Under the pieces are notes generated by a model, which had not been told where the DNA came from, made no database searches, and saw only the letters and a program-made list of their open reading frames with translations. A DNA stretch of 48,090 bases. It comes from Streptomyces qinglanensis. GTDB taxonomy: Bacteria; Actinomycetota; Actinomycetes; Streptomycetales; Streptomycetaceae. This document shows, in pieces, positions 33,117-40,345 of the stretch. Position numbers and translations under genes: made by a program. Each line of letters opens with the position of its first letter. The stretch's first letter is position 1. The stretch lies in NCBI RefSeq assembly GCF_900111245.1, contig NZ_FOGO01000015.1:1-48090 (forward strand). The letters run 5' to 3'.

Positions 33117-33962
33117 TCAGGAGCGGCGGAACAGTGGAGTCGGTCGGTTCCGGTTGTTGAGCCACACGAAGCCGGCTGTCGCGGCGGCGGCGCCCACCGC
33201 CACAGCTGCCAGTGCCAGCGCGGGCCGCGACGGCATGGACAGCGCGGGGATGCGCTGCCTGAGCCGTACGGGCCGGGAGAACGTCAGCACCGGCCAGTCG
33301 CGCGCGAGGGCCTCCTTGCGCAGGGCGCGGTCCGGATTGACGGCGTGCGGATGGCCGACCGCCTCCAGCATCGGCAGGTCCGTGGCCGAGTCGCTGTAGG
33401 CATAGCACCGCGCCAGGTCGTACCCCTCGGACTCCGCCAGTTCCCGGATGGCTTCCGCCTTGGTCGGCCCGTAGGCGTAGTACTCGATCTCTCCTGTGAA
33501 GCGGCCCTCCTCGACGACCATGCGGGTGGCGACCACCCGGTCGGCGCCGATCATCCGACCGATCGGCTCGACCACCTCGGCACCGGAGGACGAGACGATG
33601 ACCACGTCGCGTCCCGCCAAGTGGTGCTTCTCGATGAGGGAGGCGGCCTCGTCGTAGATGATCGGGTCGATCAGGCCGTGAATCGTCTCCGCGACGATCT
33701 CTCTGACCTGCTCGACGTCCCAACCGCGGGCGAGTCCGGAGAGGTACTCACGCATCCGTTCCATCTGGTCGTGATCGGCGCCTCCGAGGAGATATACGAA
33801 CTGCGCGTAGGCAGTCCGGAGCACTGCGCGGCGATTGATCAGGCCACCCTGGTAGAAGGACTTGCCGAAGGTGAGCGTGCTCGACTTCGCAATGACCGTC
33901 TTGTCCAGATCGAAGAAGGCGGCTGTCCGGGGCATCGCGAGATTTTTCACGGCACCGAGCAT
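33117..33962 (-). CDS. HAD-IB family phosphatase with C-terminal membrane helix
   Basis: A 281-residue protein. HAD motifs are DLDKT (18-22), IVSSSG, GPTKAEAI (lysine) and YSDSATDLPML (acidic pair). The C-terminus has a hydrophobic segment (ALALAAVAVGAAAATAGFVWL), suggesting anchoring at the membrane. Phosphoserine-phosphatase-like relatives include the product of the gene in this position in M. tuberculosis (Rv3661), beside ssd and the 6C RNA. ATG 33962 gives nine residues before MPRTAAFFDLDKT. ATG 33935 is an equally possible start. Confidence 0.9.
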   Translation of the reverse strand: MLGAVKNLAMPRTAAFFDLDKTVIAKSSTLTFGKSFYQGGLINRRAVLRTAYAQFVYLLGGADHDQMERMREYLSGLARGWDVEQVREIVAETIHGLIDPIIYDEAASLIEKHHLAGRDVVIVSSSGAEVVEPIGRMIGADRVVATRMVVEEGRFTGEIEYYAYGPTKAEAIRELAESEGYDLARCYAYSDSATDLPMLEAVGHPHAVNPDRALRKEALARDWPVLTFSRPVRLRQRIPALSMPSRPALALAAVAVGAAAATAGFVWLNNRNRPTPLFRRS

Positions 33963-34059
33963 AGGCGCCCACCATTCGGCGTAAGCTGGGGCGCGTGGGT
34001 TTGCCTGAGAAGGCTCTCGGGTACACCATGGAAGTCACGGATCGTTCGCGACCGTGCTA

Positions 34060-34183
34060 ACCCGGCCCGACTCCTCCCCCCCCGAGTCGGCCGTGGGGAC
34101 GACCCCCGCTCTCCCCCCCGGCGGGGGTCGTCGCATGTCCGGGTACATTTCTTGGCCTCGGCCCGCAGTGGCCGGGGCTTTTT
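34060..34183 (+). ncRNA. 6C small RNA
   Basis: Two hairpins carry loops of consecutive cytosines. Hairpin 1 has a 7-bp stem (34067-34073/34084-34090) and a loop with 8 C. Hairpin 2 has a 12-bp perfect stem (34098-34109/34121-34132) and a loop with 7 C. A third hairpin (34155-34163/34170-34178) followed by TTTTT (34179-34183) is a classic Rho-independent terminator. This is exactly the actinobacterial 6C RNA motif, known between the HAD phosphatase gene and ssd in other actinobacteria. The 5' end is not fixed and may lie 20-60 nt further left. Confidence 0.9.
34155..34183 (+). terminator. U-tract terminator of 6C RNA
   Basis: A 9-bp GC stem (one G-U pair) followed by five T residues. Such textbook terminators are uncommon in this genome, where other hairpins lack the U-tract. 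Confidence 0.88.
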
Positions 34184-34278
34184 CGATCTCCCGGGACCGG
34201 ACTCCTCGATTCCCCCTCTGGGTGACGCAGCGTAATCGAAAGACTGCTCTCCGATGGTCACTGGTTTGGGTGAGTGAG

Positions 34279-34325
34279 TTATTCACAGTCTCTGGGTTGT
34301 CCACAGTTTTCGACCATGATCCACA
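34279..34325 (+). promoter_or_regulatory. Cluster of three DnaA-box-like 9-mers
   Basis: TTATTCACA (34279-34287), TTGTCCACA (34297-34305) and TGATCCACA (34317-34325) are all on the plus strand at 18- and 20-bp spacing. TTGTCCACA is the preferred Streptomyces DnaA box; the others differ by one or two bases. They lie in the leader/promoter space of ssd and the tad genes. Confidence 0.6.
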
Positions 34326-34415
34326 AGATTTTCCGGTTCGCTGCACCGTGAATCCCGTCGGTGTCCGCAGGCGTTTGCGGACGCGAGTGCCCAACTGACG
34401 GGGAGGGCCCGGAGC

Positions 34416-35570
34416 GTGGCCGAAAACATTCTGATTGTCACCGAGGACGAGGAACTCCTCGATGACCTACTGCGACTGTGCGCAGCCGCCGGGACGGAGC
34501 CCCAGGTCGCTCACGGCGGCCCGTCGCGCGGGGCGGGATGGGCGTCCTGGAGCGGTGCCGCCTCCTGGGAACGGGCGCCCCTGGTGCTCGTCGGCGACGA
34601 CTGCGCCGGTGCCTCCGGCTTCGGCGGCGCCTCCGAAGACGGCACGCCGGGCGTGGACGGACCGGTTCCGCGGCGGCCCGGGGTGCTGCTGATCGGGCGG
34701 GACTGGGACGATCCCGGCGTCTGGGAGCGCGGTGTACGGGTCGGCGCGGAGAGCGTCGCCCTGCTGCCCGACGCGGAGAGCTGGCTGACGGGCCGCATCG
34801 CCGACGCCCTGGAAGGAGTCGGCAGTACCGCGCTGACCGTGGGAGTCATCGGCGGCAGGGGCGGAGCCGGGGCCTCCACCCTGGCGTGCGCCCTGGCGGT
34901 CACGGCGGCCGCCGCCGGGCAGCGGACGATGCTCGTCGACGCCGACCCGCTCGGCGGCGGCTTGGACATCCTGCTCGGCGCGGAGCGGACGCGGGGGCTG
35001 CGATGGCCCGATTTCGCGGAATCCCGGGGCCGGGTCGGCGGCGCGGCCCTCGCCGACTCGCTGCCCCGCTCGCACGACCTGAGCGTGCTCAGCTGGGACC
35101 GGGGCGAGCGGGCCCTGATTCCCGCCGACGCCATGAAGGCGGTGCTCTCCGCGGCGCGGCGGCGCGGCGGAGTGGTCGTCGTCGACCTGCCCCGGCAGGT
35201 GGACGCGGCGGTCGCGGAAGCACTGGTGCAGCTCGACCTCGGGCTGGCGGTCGTCCCCGCGGAACTGCGCGCGGTCGCCGCGGCCCACCGCGTGGCCGCC
35301 CGTACCCGACTGGTGGTCCGCGACCTGCGGGCGGTGGTACGCCCCCCGGGCGGCCCCCGGCGCCGCGACCGGCACGACACCGGACTCGACGACACGGAGG
35401 TCGCCCGGCTGCTGGGAATTCCGCTGGCCGGTGAGCTGCCCTGGGAGCGCGGACTGCTCGCGGACGTCGACCGTGGCAGGCCGCCCGGCTCCGCGAAGGA
35501 CGGCGCCCTGGCCCGCTTCTGCGGGCAGTTCTGGGAGCAGGTGCTCAGCGGAGCAGGAGCGGCGGCATGA
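34416..35570 (+). CDS. ssd: Ssd/CpaE-TadZ-like septum-site protein
   Basis: 384 residues. The N-terminal receiver-like part (1-120) carries acidic pairs but no clear phosphorylation site pattern. The MinD-like part starts at GGRGGAGAST (146-155), where the P-loop lysine is replaced by Ala153 and the signature lysine by Arg, followed by LVDADPLGGGLDILLG. The homologue in M. tuberculosis (Rv3660c) influences septum placement; related TadZ proteins position pilus machinery. GTG 34416 follows GGGGAGGG at 34400-34407. It is coupled to tadA by ATGA overlap. Confidence 0.88.
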   Translation: MAENILIVTEDEELLDDLLRLCAAAGTEPQVAHGGPSRGAGWASWSGAASWERAPLVLVGDDCAGASGFGGASEDGTPGVDGPVPRRPGVLLIGRDWDDPGVWERGVRVGAESVALLPDAESWLTGRIADALEGVGSTALTVGVIGGRGGAGASTLACALAVTAAAAGQRTMLVDADPLGGGLDILLGAERTRGLRWPDFAESRGRVGGAALADSLPRSHDLSVLSWDRGERALIPADAMKAVLSAARRRGGVVVVDLPRQVDAAVAEALVQLDLGLAVVPAELRAVAAAHRVAARTRLVVRDLRAVVRPPGGPRRRDRHDTGLDDTEVARLLGIPLAGELPWERGLLADVDRGRPPGSAKDGALARFCGQFWEQVLSGAGAAA

Positions 35571-37015
35571 CCGCGCAGGACGACGGCGCGCGAGAGGCCG
35601 CGCCGACGACGGGCGCCGCACCCCGCGCGGGCGCGAGGAACGCAGGCACCCGGCTGCTGGACTCGGTGCGGCGCACCCTCGCCGAAGCGGGCGCCGAGCC
35701 GACACCCGCCGGAGTGGCCGCCGCACTGCGGGCCCAGGGGCGGCTGATGGGCGACAGCGCGGTACTGGGCGTCGTGGAGGCCCTCCGCTCCGAACTCGTC
35801 GGCGTCGGCCCGCTGGAACCGCTGCTGGCGGACCCCGAGGCCACCGATGTGCTGGTGACCGCACCCGACCAGGTCTGGGTGGACCGGGGCCGGGGCCTGG
35901 AGCTGACCCGGGTGCGCTTCCCCGACGCCGCCGCCGTGCGCAGGCTCGCACAGCGGCTGGCGACCTCCGCGGGGCGCCGACTCGACGACGCCCGGCCCTG
36001 GGTCGACGCCCGGCTCCCGGACGGCACCAGACTGCACGCGGTACTGCCCCCGGTCGCCGTGGGCTGCACCTGCCTGTCCCTGCGGGTGGTGCGCCCCCGT
36101 GCCTTCAGCCTGGCCGACCTCGTGACCGCCGGGACGGTGCCGCCGGGCGGGGAACGGCTGCTGCGAGCCGTCCTGGACGCCCGCCTCTCCTTCGTCGTCA
36201 GCGGCGGCACCGGATGCGGCAAGACGACACTGCTGTCCACGCTGCTGGGGCTGGTCGGCCCCGACGAACGCATCGTCCTGGCCGAGGACTCGTCCGAACT
36301 GCGCCCCGACCATCCCCATGTCGTGCGCCTGGAGGCACGCCCGGCCAACCAGGAAGGCGTAGGCCAGGTGGAACTGCGCGATCTGGTGCGGCAGGCACTG
36401 CGCATGCGGCCCGACCGCCTGGTCGTGGGCGAGGTCCGGGGCTCCGAGGTCACCGACCTGCTGGCGGCCCTGAACACCGGCCACGAGGGCGGGTGCGGCA
36501 CCGTGCACGCCAACGCCGCCGCGGACGTTCCGGCCCGGCTGGAAGCCCTCGCCGGCACCGCGGGCCTCGACAGGGCGGCGCTCCACAGCCAGTTGGCGGC
36601 GGCGCTGGACCTGATCGTGCACGTGGTCCGGGGGCGCGACGGCAGGCGGCGGATCGCGCAGATCCACGTGCTGGAGCGGGATGCGGCCGGTCTGGTGGCG
36701 ACGGTACCGGCCGCCGTGTGGAACGGTCCGGGAGCGGACGGTCCTCGCGGCCCTGGAACGGGGTTCGTCCGGGCGCGCGGCTGGCCACGGCTGGAGGAGC
36801 TGTGCCTGCGGCGCCGTGCCGACGGAACGGACGGCGACGACACGGACGGCGGCGGGCTGGACGGGGATGGCCTGCCCGGCAAGAGCATGGGCCTCCCCGG
36901 AGGTGTCGCTCCCGTAGGGGAACGTGCCCGCGGACCGCTCCCTGCCGTATCTGGTGCCGTGCCCGCTCCGGTGCCACTGCCCGGTTCCTGGCGTGTGGAG
37001 AGGAGCCCGCGATGA
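35567..37015 (+). CDS. tadA: TadA/CpaF pilus assembly ATPase
   Basis: Hexameric secretion ATPase, 482 residues. The core shows Walker A SGGTGCGKTTLL (212-223), the acidic box VLAEDSSELRPDHPHVVRLEARP, Walker B RLVVGEVRGSE (284-294) and the His box GHEGGCGTVHAN (305-316). The last about 85 residues are a Gly/Asp/Pro-rich tail that is not part of the family fold. It powers assembly of the Flp-type pilin encoded downstream. Overlaps tadB by ATGA. Confidence 0.93.
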   Translation: MTAQDDGAREAAPTTGAAPRAGARNAGTRLLDSVRRTLAEAGAEPTPAGVAAALRAQGRLMGDSAVLGVVEALRSELVGVGPLEPLLADPEATDVLVTAPDQVWVDRGRGLELTRVRFPDAAAVRRLAQRLATSAGRRLDDARPWVDARLPDGTRLHAVLPPVAVGCTCLSLRVVRPRAFSLADLVTAGTVPPGGERLLRAVLDARLSFVVSGGTGCGKTTLLSTLLGLVGPDERIVLAEDSSELRPDHPHVVRLEARPANQEGVGQVELRDLVRQALRMRPDRLVVGEVRGSEVTDLLAALNTGHEGGCGTVHANAAADVPARLEALAGTAGLDRAALHSQLAAALDLIVHVVRGRDGRRRIAQIHVLERDAAGLVATVPAAVWNGPGADGPRGPGTGFVRARGWPRLEELCLRRRADGTDGDDTDGGGLDGDGLPGKSMGLPGGVAPVGERARGPLPAVSGAVPAPVPLPGSWRVERSPR

Positions 37016-38007
37016 GCTGCACAGCAGCCGTGGCGGCCGGAATCGAACCCGCGGCGTCCCCAGCGGCGTACGCCGCAGCGGTCTGCGCGGGGGCAGCGGC
37101 CTGGTTGCTGACCGGGCGCCACGAAGGCGGTCGGCGGGCCGGATTGCTGTTCGCGAGCGGAGCGGAGGCTCGGGCGCGGCGCTCCGCCGTCTCCCCGCCG
37201 GACCGCTGGCGGGAAGCCGCCGCGGCGGCCCGTGCACGCTTCGCCGTGCGGGCCGGGCACGAGTGGTGGTGCCTGTTCGCAGGCGCGCTGGTGGCGCTGC
37301 TGGGCCGGTCCTGGATCCCGTTGGTGGCCGGGCTCGCCGCCGTTCCCCTGGCCCGGCGGTGGCTGCGGCGGCGTGCTGCGGGGCGGCTGGCCCAGGAGCG
37401 CGAGACCGCTGCGGTGCGGCTGTGCGTGGCGGTGGCGGGCGAGCTGCGGGCCGGGAGGCAGCCGGACGGCGCGCTGCTGGCTGTCGACCGTGCAGCACTG
37501 CGGTGCCTGGGGGACGCAGGAGCAGCGGTGCTCGCCGCGGCCCGGTTCGGTGGCGACGTACCGGCGGCGCTGCGCGAGGCCGCGTTGCTGCCCGGAGCGG
37601 AGGGACTGGCCGGGGCGGCTGCCTGCTGGCAGGTGGCGGTCGAAGGCGGAGCAGGGCTGGCCGAGGGGCTGGAACGGGTGGCCGGAGCGGTGCGCGCCCA
37701 AGGCGAACAACGTGCGGAACTGCGGGCGCAACTGGCCGGGCCCCGCTCCACCGCCCTGGTGCTGGCGCTGCTGCCGGTCTTCGGGCTGGCCCTGGGCACC
37801 GCCATGGACGCCGATCCGCTCTGGATCCTGCTGCACACGCCGACCGGTTTCGGCTGCCTCGTCGTCGGAGCACTGCTGGAGTGGGCCGGGTTGCTGTGGG
37901 TCGCCCGCATCGTGCGCGCCGCCGAGGGTGCAGCGGAACCCGGCGGCGCACCGCCCGCACCCGAGGTGGAGCGGGACGCACGGCCCGGCAGGAGCTGGTC
38001 GATGTGA
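37012..38007 (+). CDS. tadB: TadB-like inner-membrane pilus protein
   Basis: 331 residues with membrane helices near the N-terminus (about 15-36, 80-108) and a pair near the C-terminus (ALVLALLPVFGLALG and GFGCLVVGALLEWAGLLWV). Between them is the GspF/T2SSF-like helical domain (GELRAGRQPDGALLAV...ARFGGDVPAAL). It forms the membrane platform with TadC. The stop overlaps the tadC start. Confidence 0.88.
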   Translation: MSCTAAVAAGIEPAASPAAYAAAVCAGAAAWLLTGRHEGGRRAGLLFASGAEARARRSAVSPPDRWREAAAAARARFAVRAGHEWWCLFAGALVALLGRSWIPLVAGLAAVPLARRWLRRRAAGRLAQERETAAVRLCVAVAGELRAGRQPDGALLAVDRAALRCLGDAGAAVLAAARFGGDVPAALREAALLPGAEGLAGAAACWQVAVEGGAGLAEGLERVAGAVRAQGEQRAELRAQLAGPRSTALVLALLPVFGLALGTAMDADPLWILLHTPTGFGCLVVGALLEWAGLLWVARIVRAAEGAAEPGGAPPAPEVERDARPGRSWSM

Positions 38008-38849
38008 GCGCCGGGTGGGTCGAAGTTGTCCCCAGGGTGTGGACATGGGTCCCGGCTGCCGCGGGGACGCTGGCGGCAGCGTGGTGCGTGGCGGAAACGC
38101 TGGGGATGCTCAGAACGGAAGGAGCCGTGCGACGCCGCGCACACCTCGTGTGCGGAGTCCCGGCGGAGGGGAATCCGGGCAGGGCCGGTCCCTGGCCGCC
38201 GGGTCGGCGGGCGCAGGCCGGGAAGCGCTGCGCCGAGAGGCTGCGGACGAGGCAGGTGCGCGAGGGCGCCGCTTCGACGGGCGTCGGGGTACTGGGACTT
38301 CTGCTGGTCGGCGGCCCGGCCGGATGGTTTGCGGGTGGCGCGGCCGGCTGGGGGACGTGGCGCTTGCTGCGGCGGCGGGCCGCCGCCCAGGATCCCCGGA
38401 GCAGCACGGAGCGAACCGAAGAGGAGCAGCTCCCCTTGGTCGCCGAGCTGATGGCGGCCTGCCTGGCGGCCGGGGCCGGTCCCGGCCGCGCAGCGGAGGC
38501 CGTCGGCGGCTCGGTCGGCGGCCCGTTGGGGACACGGTTGGCACGAGCCGCCGTGGAGCTGCGCCTGGGCGCCGAACCCGCACTGGTGTGGGGGCGGTTC
38601 GCCGAGCGGCATTGGGGCGTGGAGTTCGCCCGGTGCATGGAGCGTGCCGGAGCGGCCGGAGTACCCGCGGTCGAGTCCGTCGCCCGGCTTGCCACCGAGC
38701 TGCGGGGCAGCCGGGCCCGGGCCGCGGGCAGCAGGGCGAGACGGGCGGCGGTGCTGGTCACCGGACCCCTGGGGCTGTGCTTCCTGCCCGCGTTCCTGAC
38801 GGTCGGAGTCGTGCCCGTGCTGCTGGGGCTCGCCCGGTCGCTGTGGTGA
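38004..38849 (+). CDS. tadC: TadC-like inner-membrane pilus protein
   Basis: 281 residues from GTG 38004, which overlaps the tadB stop. It shows the second GspF-like module (LVAELMAACLAAGAGPGRAAEAVG and RLARAAVELRLGAEPALVWGRF), followed by a late membrane helix pair (AVLVTGPLGLCFLPAFLTVGVVPVLLGL). The partner of TadB in the pilus platform. Confidence 0.87.
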   Translation: MSAGWVEVVPRVWTWVPAAAGTLAAAWCVAETLGMLRTEGAVRRRAHLVCGVPAEGNPGRAGPWPPGRRAQAGKRCAERLRTRQVREGAASTGVGVLGLLLVGGPAGWFAGGAAGWGTWRLLRRRAAAQDPRSSTERTEEEQLPLVAELMAACLAAGAGPGRAAEAVGGSVGGPLGTRLARAAVELRLGAEPALVWGRFAERHWGVEFARCMERAGAAGVPAVESVARLATELRGSRARAAGSRARRAAVLVTGPLGLCFLPAFLTVGVVPVLLGLARSLW

Positions 38850-38919
38850 GCGGCGGCGTTCGGCGCCGGTCGCGGTCTGGAGCGGCTCGTTCAGTGAGGA
38901 CATCGAGAGAGGACATCGG

Positions 38920-39147
38920 GTGAGGGAGAACGAGCGGATGACAGGAGTCGCGAGGCTGCGCCGGTTGTGGGAGCGCGCGAGGCTCCGGCGCCCCGGCGGA
39001 GACAGGGGGATGAGTACGGCCGAGTACGCCATGGGCACGCTCGCAGCGGTCGCGCTGGCCGCAGTGCTCTACAAGGTCGTCACCAGCGGTGCGGTGAGCG
39101 CCCAGTTGCAGAGTCTCGTCGAACGGGCGCTCAGTGCGCCGTTCTGA
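38920..39147 (+). CDS. DUF4244 Flp-type pilin
   Basis: 75 residues from GTG 38920 (ATG 38938 is possible). A basic leader ends in DRG, followed by MSTAEYAMGTLAAVALAAVLYKVV. The cut after Gly30 leaves Glu35 at position +5 and Tyr36 at +6, the Flp prepilin signature G|XXXXEY, and then a hydrophobic helix. This is the probable major subunit of the tad pilus. Confidence 0.9.
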   Translation: MRENERMTGVARLRRLWERARLRRPGGDRGMSTAEYAMGTLAAVALAAVLYKVVTSGAVSAQLQSLVERALSAPF

Positions 39148-39604
39148 CCGGGTGCAGTGCCCGGGGCGGGAGCCCGGCCGCGGGCAACTCGTCCGCCGCC
39201 GGTGGGGCCAGGTCCTCGGCGTGGGCGGTGGGCGGTGGCCGCAGAGGACCGATCAATGCGCCGGATATGTGACCGCGGAGGCCGCCGTGGTGATCCCGGC
39301 GCTGGTGCTCCTGGTGGCCGGGCTGCTGTGGGGGCTGATGGCCGCGGTGGCCCGGATCCAGTGCGTGGACGCGGCGCGGGCCGGAGCACGGGCGGCTGCC
39401 CGCGGCGAACCCGCGGAGGACGTCCGGCGGGCTGCGCGGGCGGCGGCTCCGCCCGGCGCTCGGGTGGAGACGGCGCGGGAGGGCGAACTGGTGCGGGTCG
39501 CGGTGCGGGCGCGAACGGTCGGTCCCGGCCCGCTGACCGTGGAGCTGAGCTCGGAGGCGGTCGCGCTGGACGAGAGGAGGGCGGGTGGCAGCGGGGTCTT
39601 GTGA
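39134..39604 (+). CDS. tadE: TadE-like pseudopilin
   Basis: 156 residues if it starts at GTG 39134, 14 bp inside the pilin gene. AG|YVTAEAAVVIPALVLLVAGLLWG shows a processing site after Gly44 with Glu49 at +5, then a single membrane helix. IQCVDAARAGARAAARGE is typical of the TadE-like family. The long basic leader makes the start uncertain; a later GTG would remove the Gly44 site and is unlikely. Rv3655c counterpart. Confidence 0.85.
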   Translation: MRRSDRVQCPGREPGRGQLVRRRWGQVLGVGGGRWPQRTDQCAGYVTAEAAVVIPALVLLVAGLLWGLMAAVARIQCVDAARAGARAAARGEPAEDVRRAARAAAPPGARVETAREGELVRVAVRARTVGPGPLTVELSSEAVALDERRAGGSGVL

Positions 39605-40019
39605 CGACCGGGGGTCGGCCTCGGTGTGGGCGGCGCTGAGCGTCGTGGTGCTGTGCGGCGTGTTCGCGGGAGTGCTGGGGTTCGGCCAGGCGGTCTGGGT
39701 ACGCCACCGGGCGGGCGCCGCCGCCGATCTGGCGGCGCTCGCGGCGGCCGACCGTGCGCTGGCGGGCCAGGCCCGGGCCTGCGCGACGGCCCGCCAGGTG
39801 GCCCGGGCCCAGCACACGCGGGTGGCGCGTTGCACGGTCCGGGGCGAGATCGCGGATCTGGAGACCCGACTGCGGTGGGGCCCCTTCACGGCGCATGCGC
39901 GGGCCCGTGCGGGCCCGGCCGACCTCCCGACAGCGGACTTGCCCACCGGCGCCACCGGCCCGTCCACCGGTGGCCGACGGTCGACGGCCGACGGTCGACG
40001 GCCGTCTAGGGCCCGCTGA
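39585..40019 (+). CDS. TadE/G-like secreted or membrane protein (Rv3654c-like)
   Basis: 144 residues starting at GTG 39585 and overlapping tadE by 20 bp. After DDRGSASVWAA there is one hydrophobic helix (LSVVVLCGVFAGVLGFGQAVW), then RHRAGAAADLAALAAADRALAG, the hallmark of TadE/TadG-like proteins. Two cysteines follow (CATARQ and RCTVRGE). The Glu at +5 is absent, so prepilin processing is unclear. Last gene of the tad operon. Confidence 0.85.
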   Translation: MAAGSCDDRGSASVWAALSVVVLCGVFAGVLGFGQAVWVRHRAGAAADLAALAAADRALAGQARACATARQVARAQHTRVARCTVRGEIADLETRLRWGPFTAHARARAGPADLPTADLPTGATGPSTGGRRSTADGRRPSRAR

Positions 40020-40345
40020 CCCCGTCGGTCGGCTCACCGATCGTGGCGTCGTCGGTCCCGCGTCCGTCCTGCGTCCGTCCTGCGTCCGCTCTCGTTCGTT
40101 CGTCCGTCGCGCCGTCCGCGGGTCCTTCGTTCACCGGGTTCTCCGTTCCCTCCCGTGTCGCCCCCTCAATGGGCGGCCGAGGTGAAGGAAGTCCGGGCGC
40201 GGAGCGTGCCCTGCCGGAGCCGTTGCGAGCGGCCGAGAGCCGGGCGGAGGTACCGGGGCGGGAGGACAGAGGCCAGGGGGCCGGGGAAAGGCGGCAGGGG
40301 AAAGGGAGGGTCGGAGAGGTGCCGGGAGGAGGCGGCCCGGCGGTT
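40020..40345. other. Convergent intergenic region, strand-biased
   Basis: Starts with repeated GTCCGTCCTGC-type units (40063-40090), then becomes very G/A-rich on the plus strand (about 40180-40345). No gene or clear hairpin terminator was found. Confidence 0.5.

Noticed and set aside
34001..34025. A TPP-riboswitch-like CTGAGA near the start of the 6C leader
   Set aside because: The other conserved THI-box segments and stems are missing, no thiamin gene follows, and the 6C motif explains the structured region.
34511..38761. A minus-strand open frame of 1416 codons across the tad genes
   Set aside because: It is the mirror of high-GC coding sequence, with Arg/Pro/Ser/Ala-dominated composition and no motifs. 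The plus-strand ssd-tadABC genes explain the region fully.
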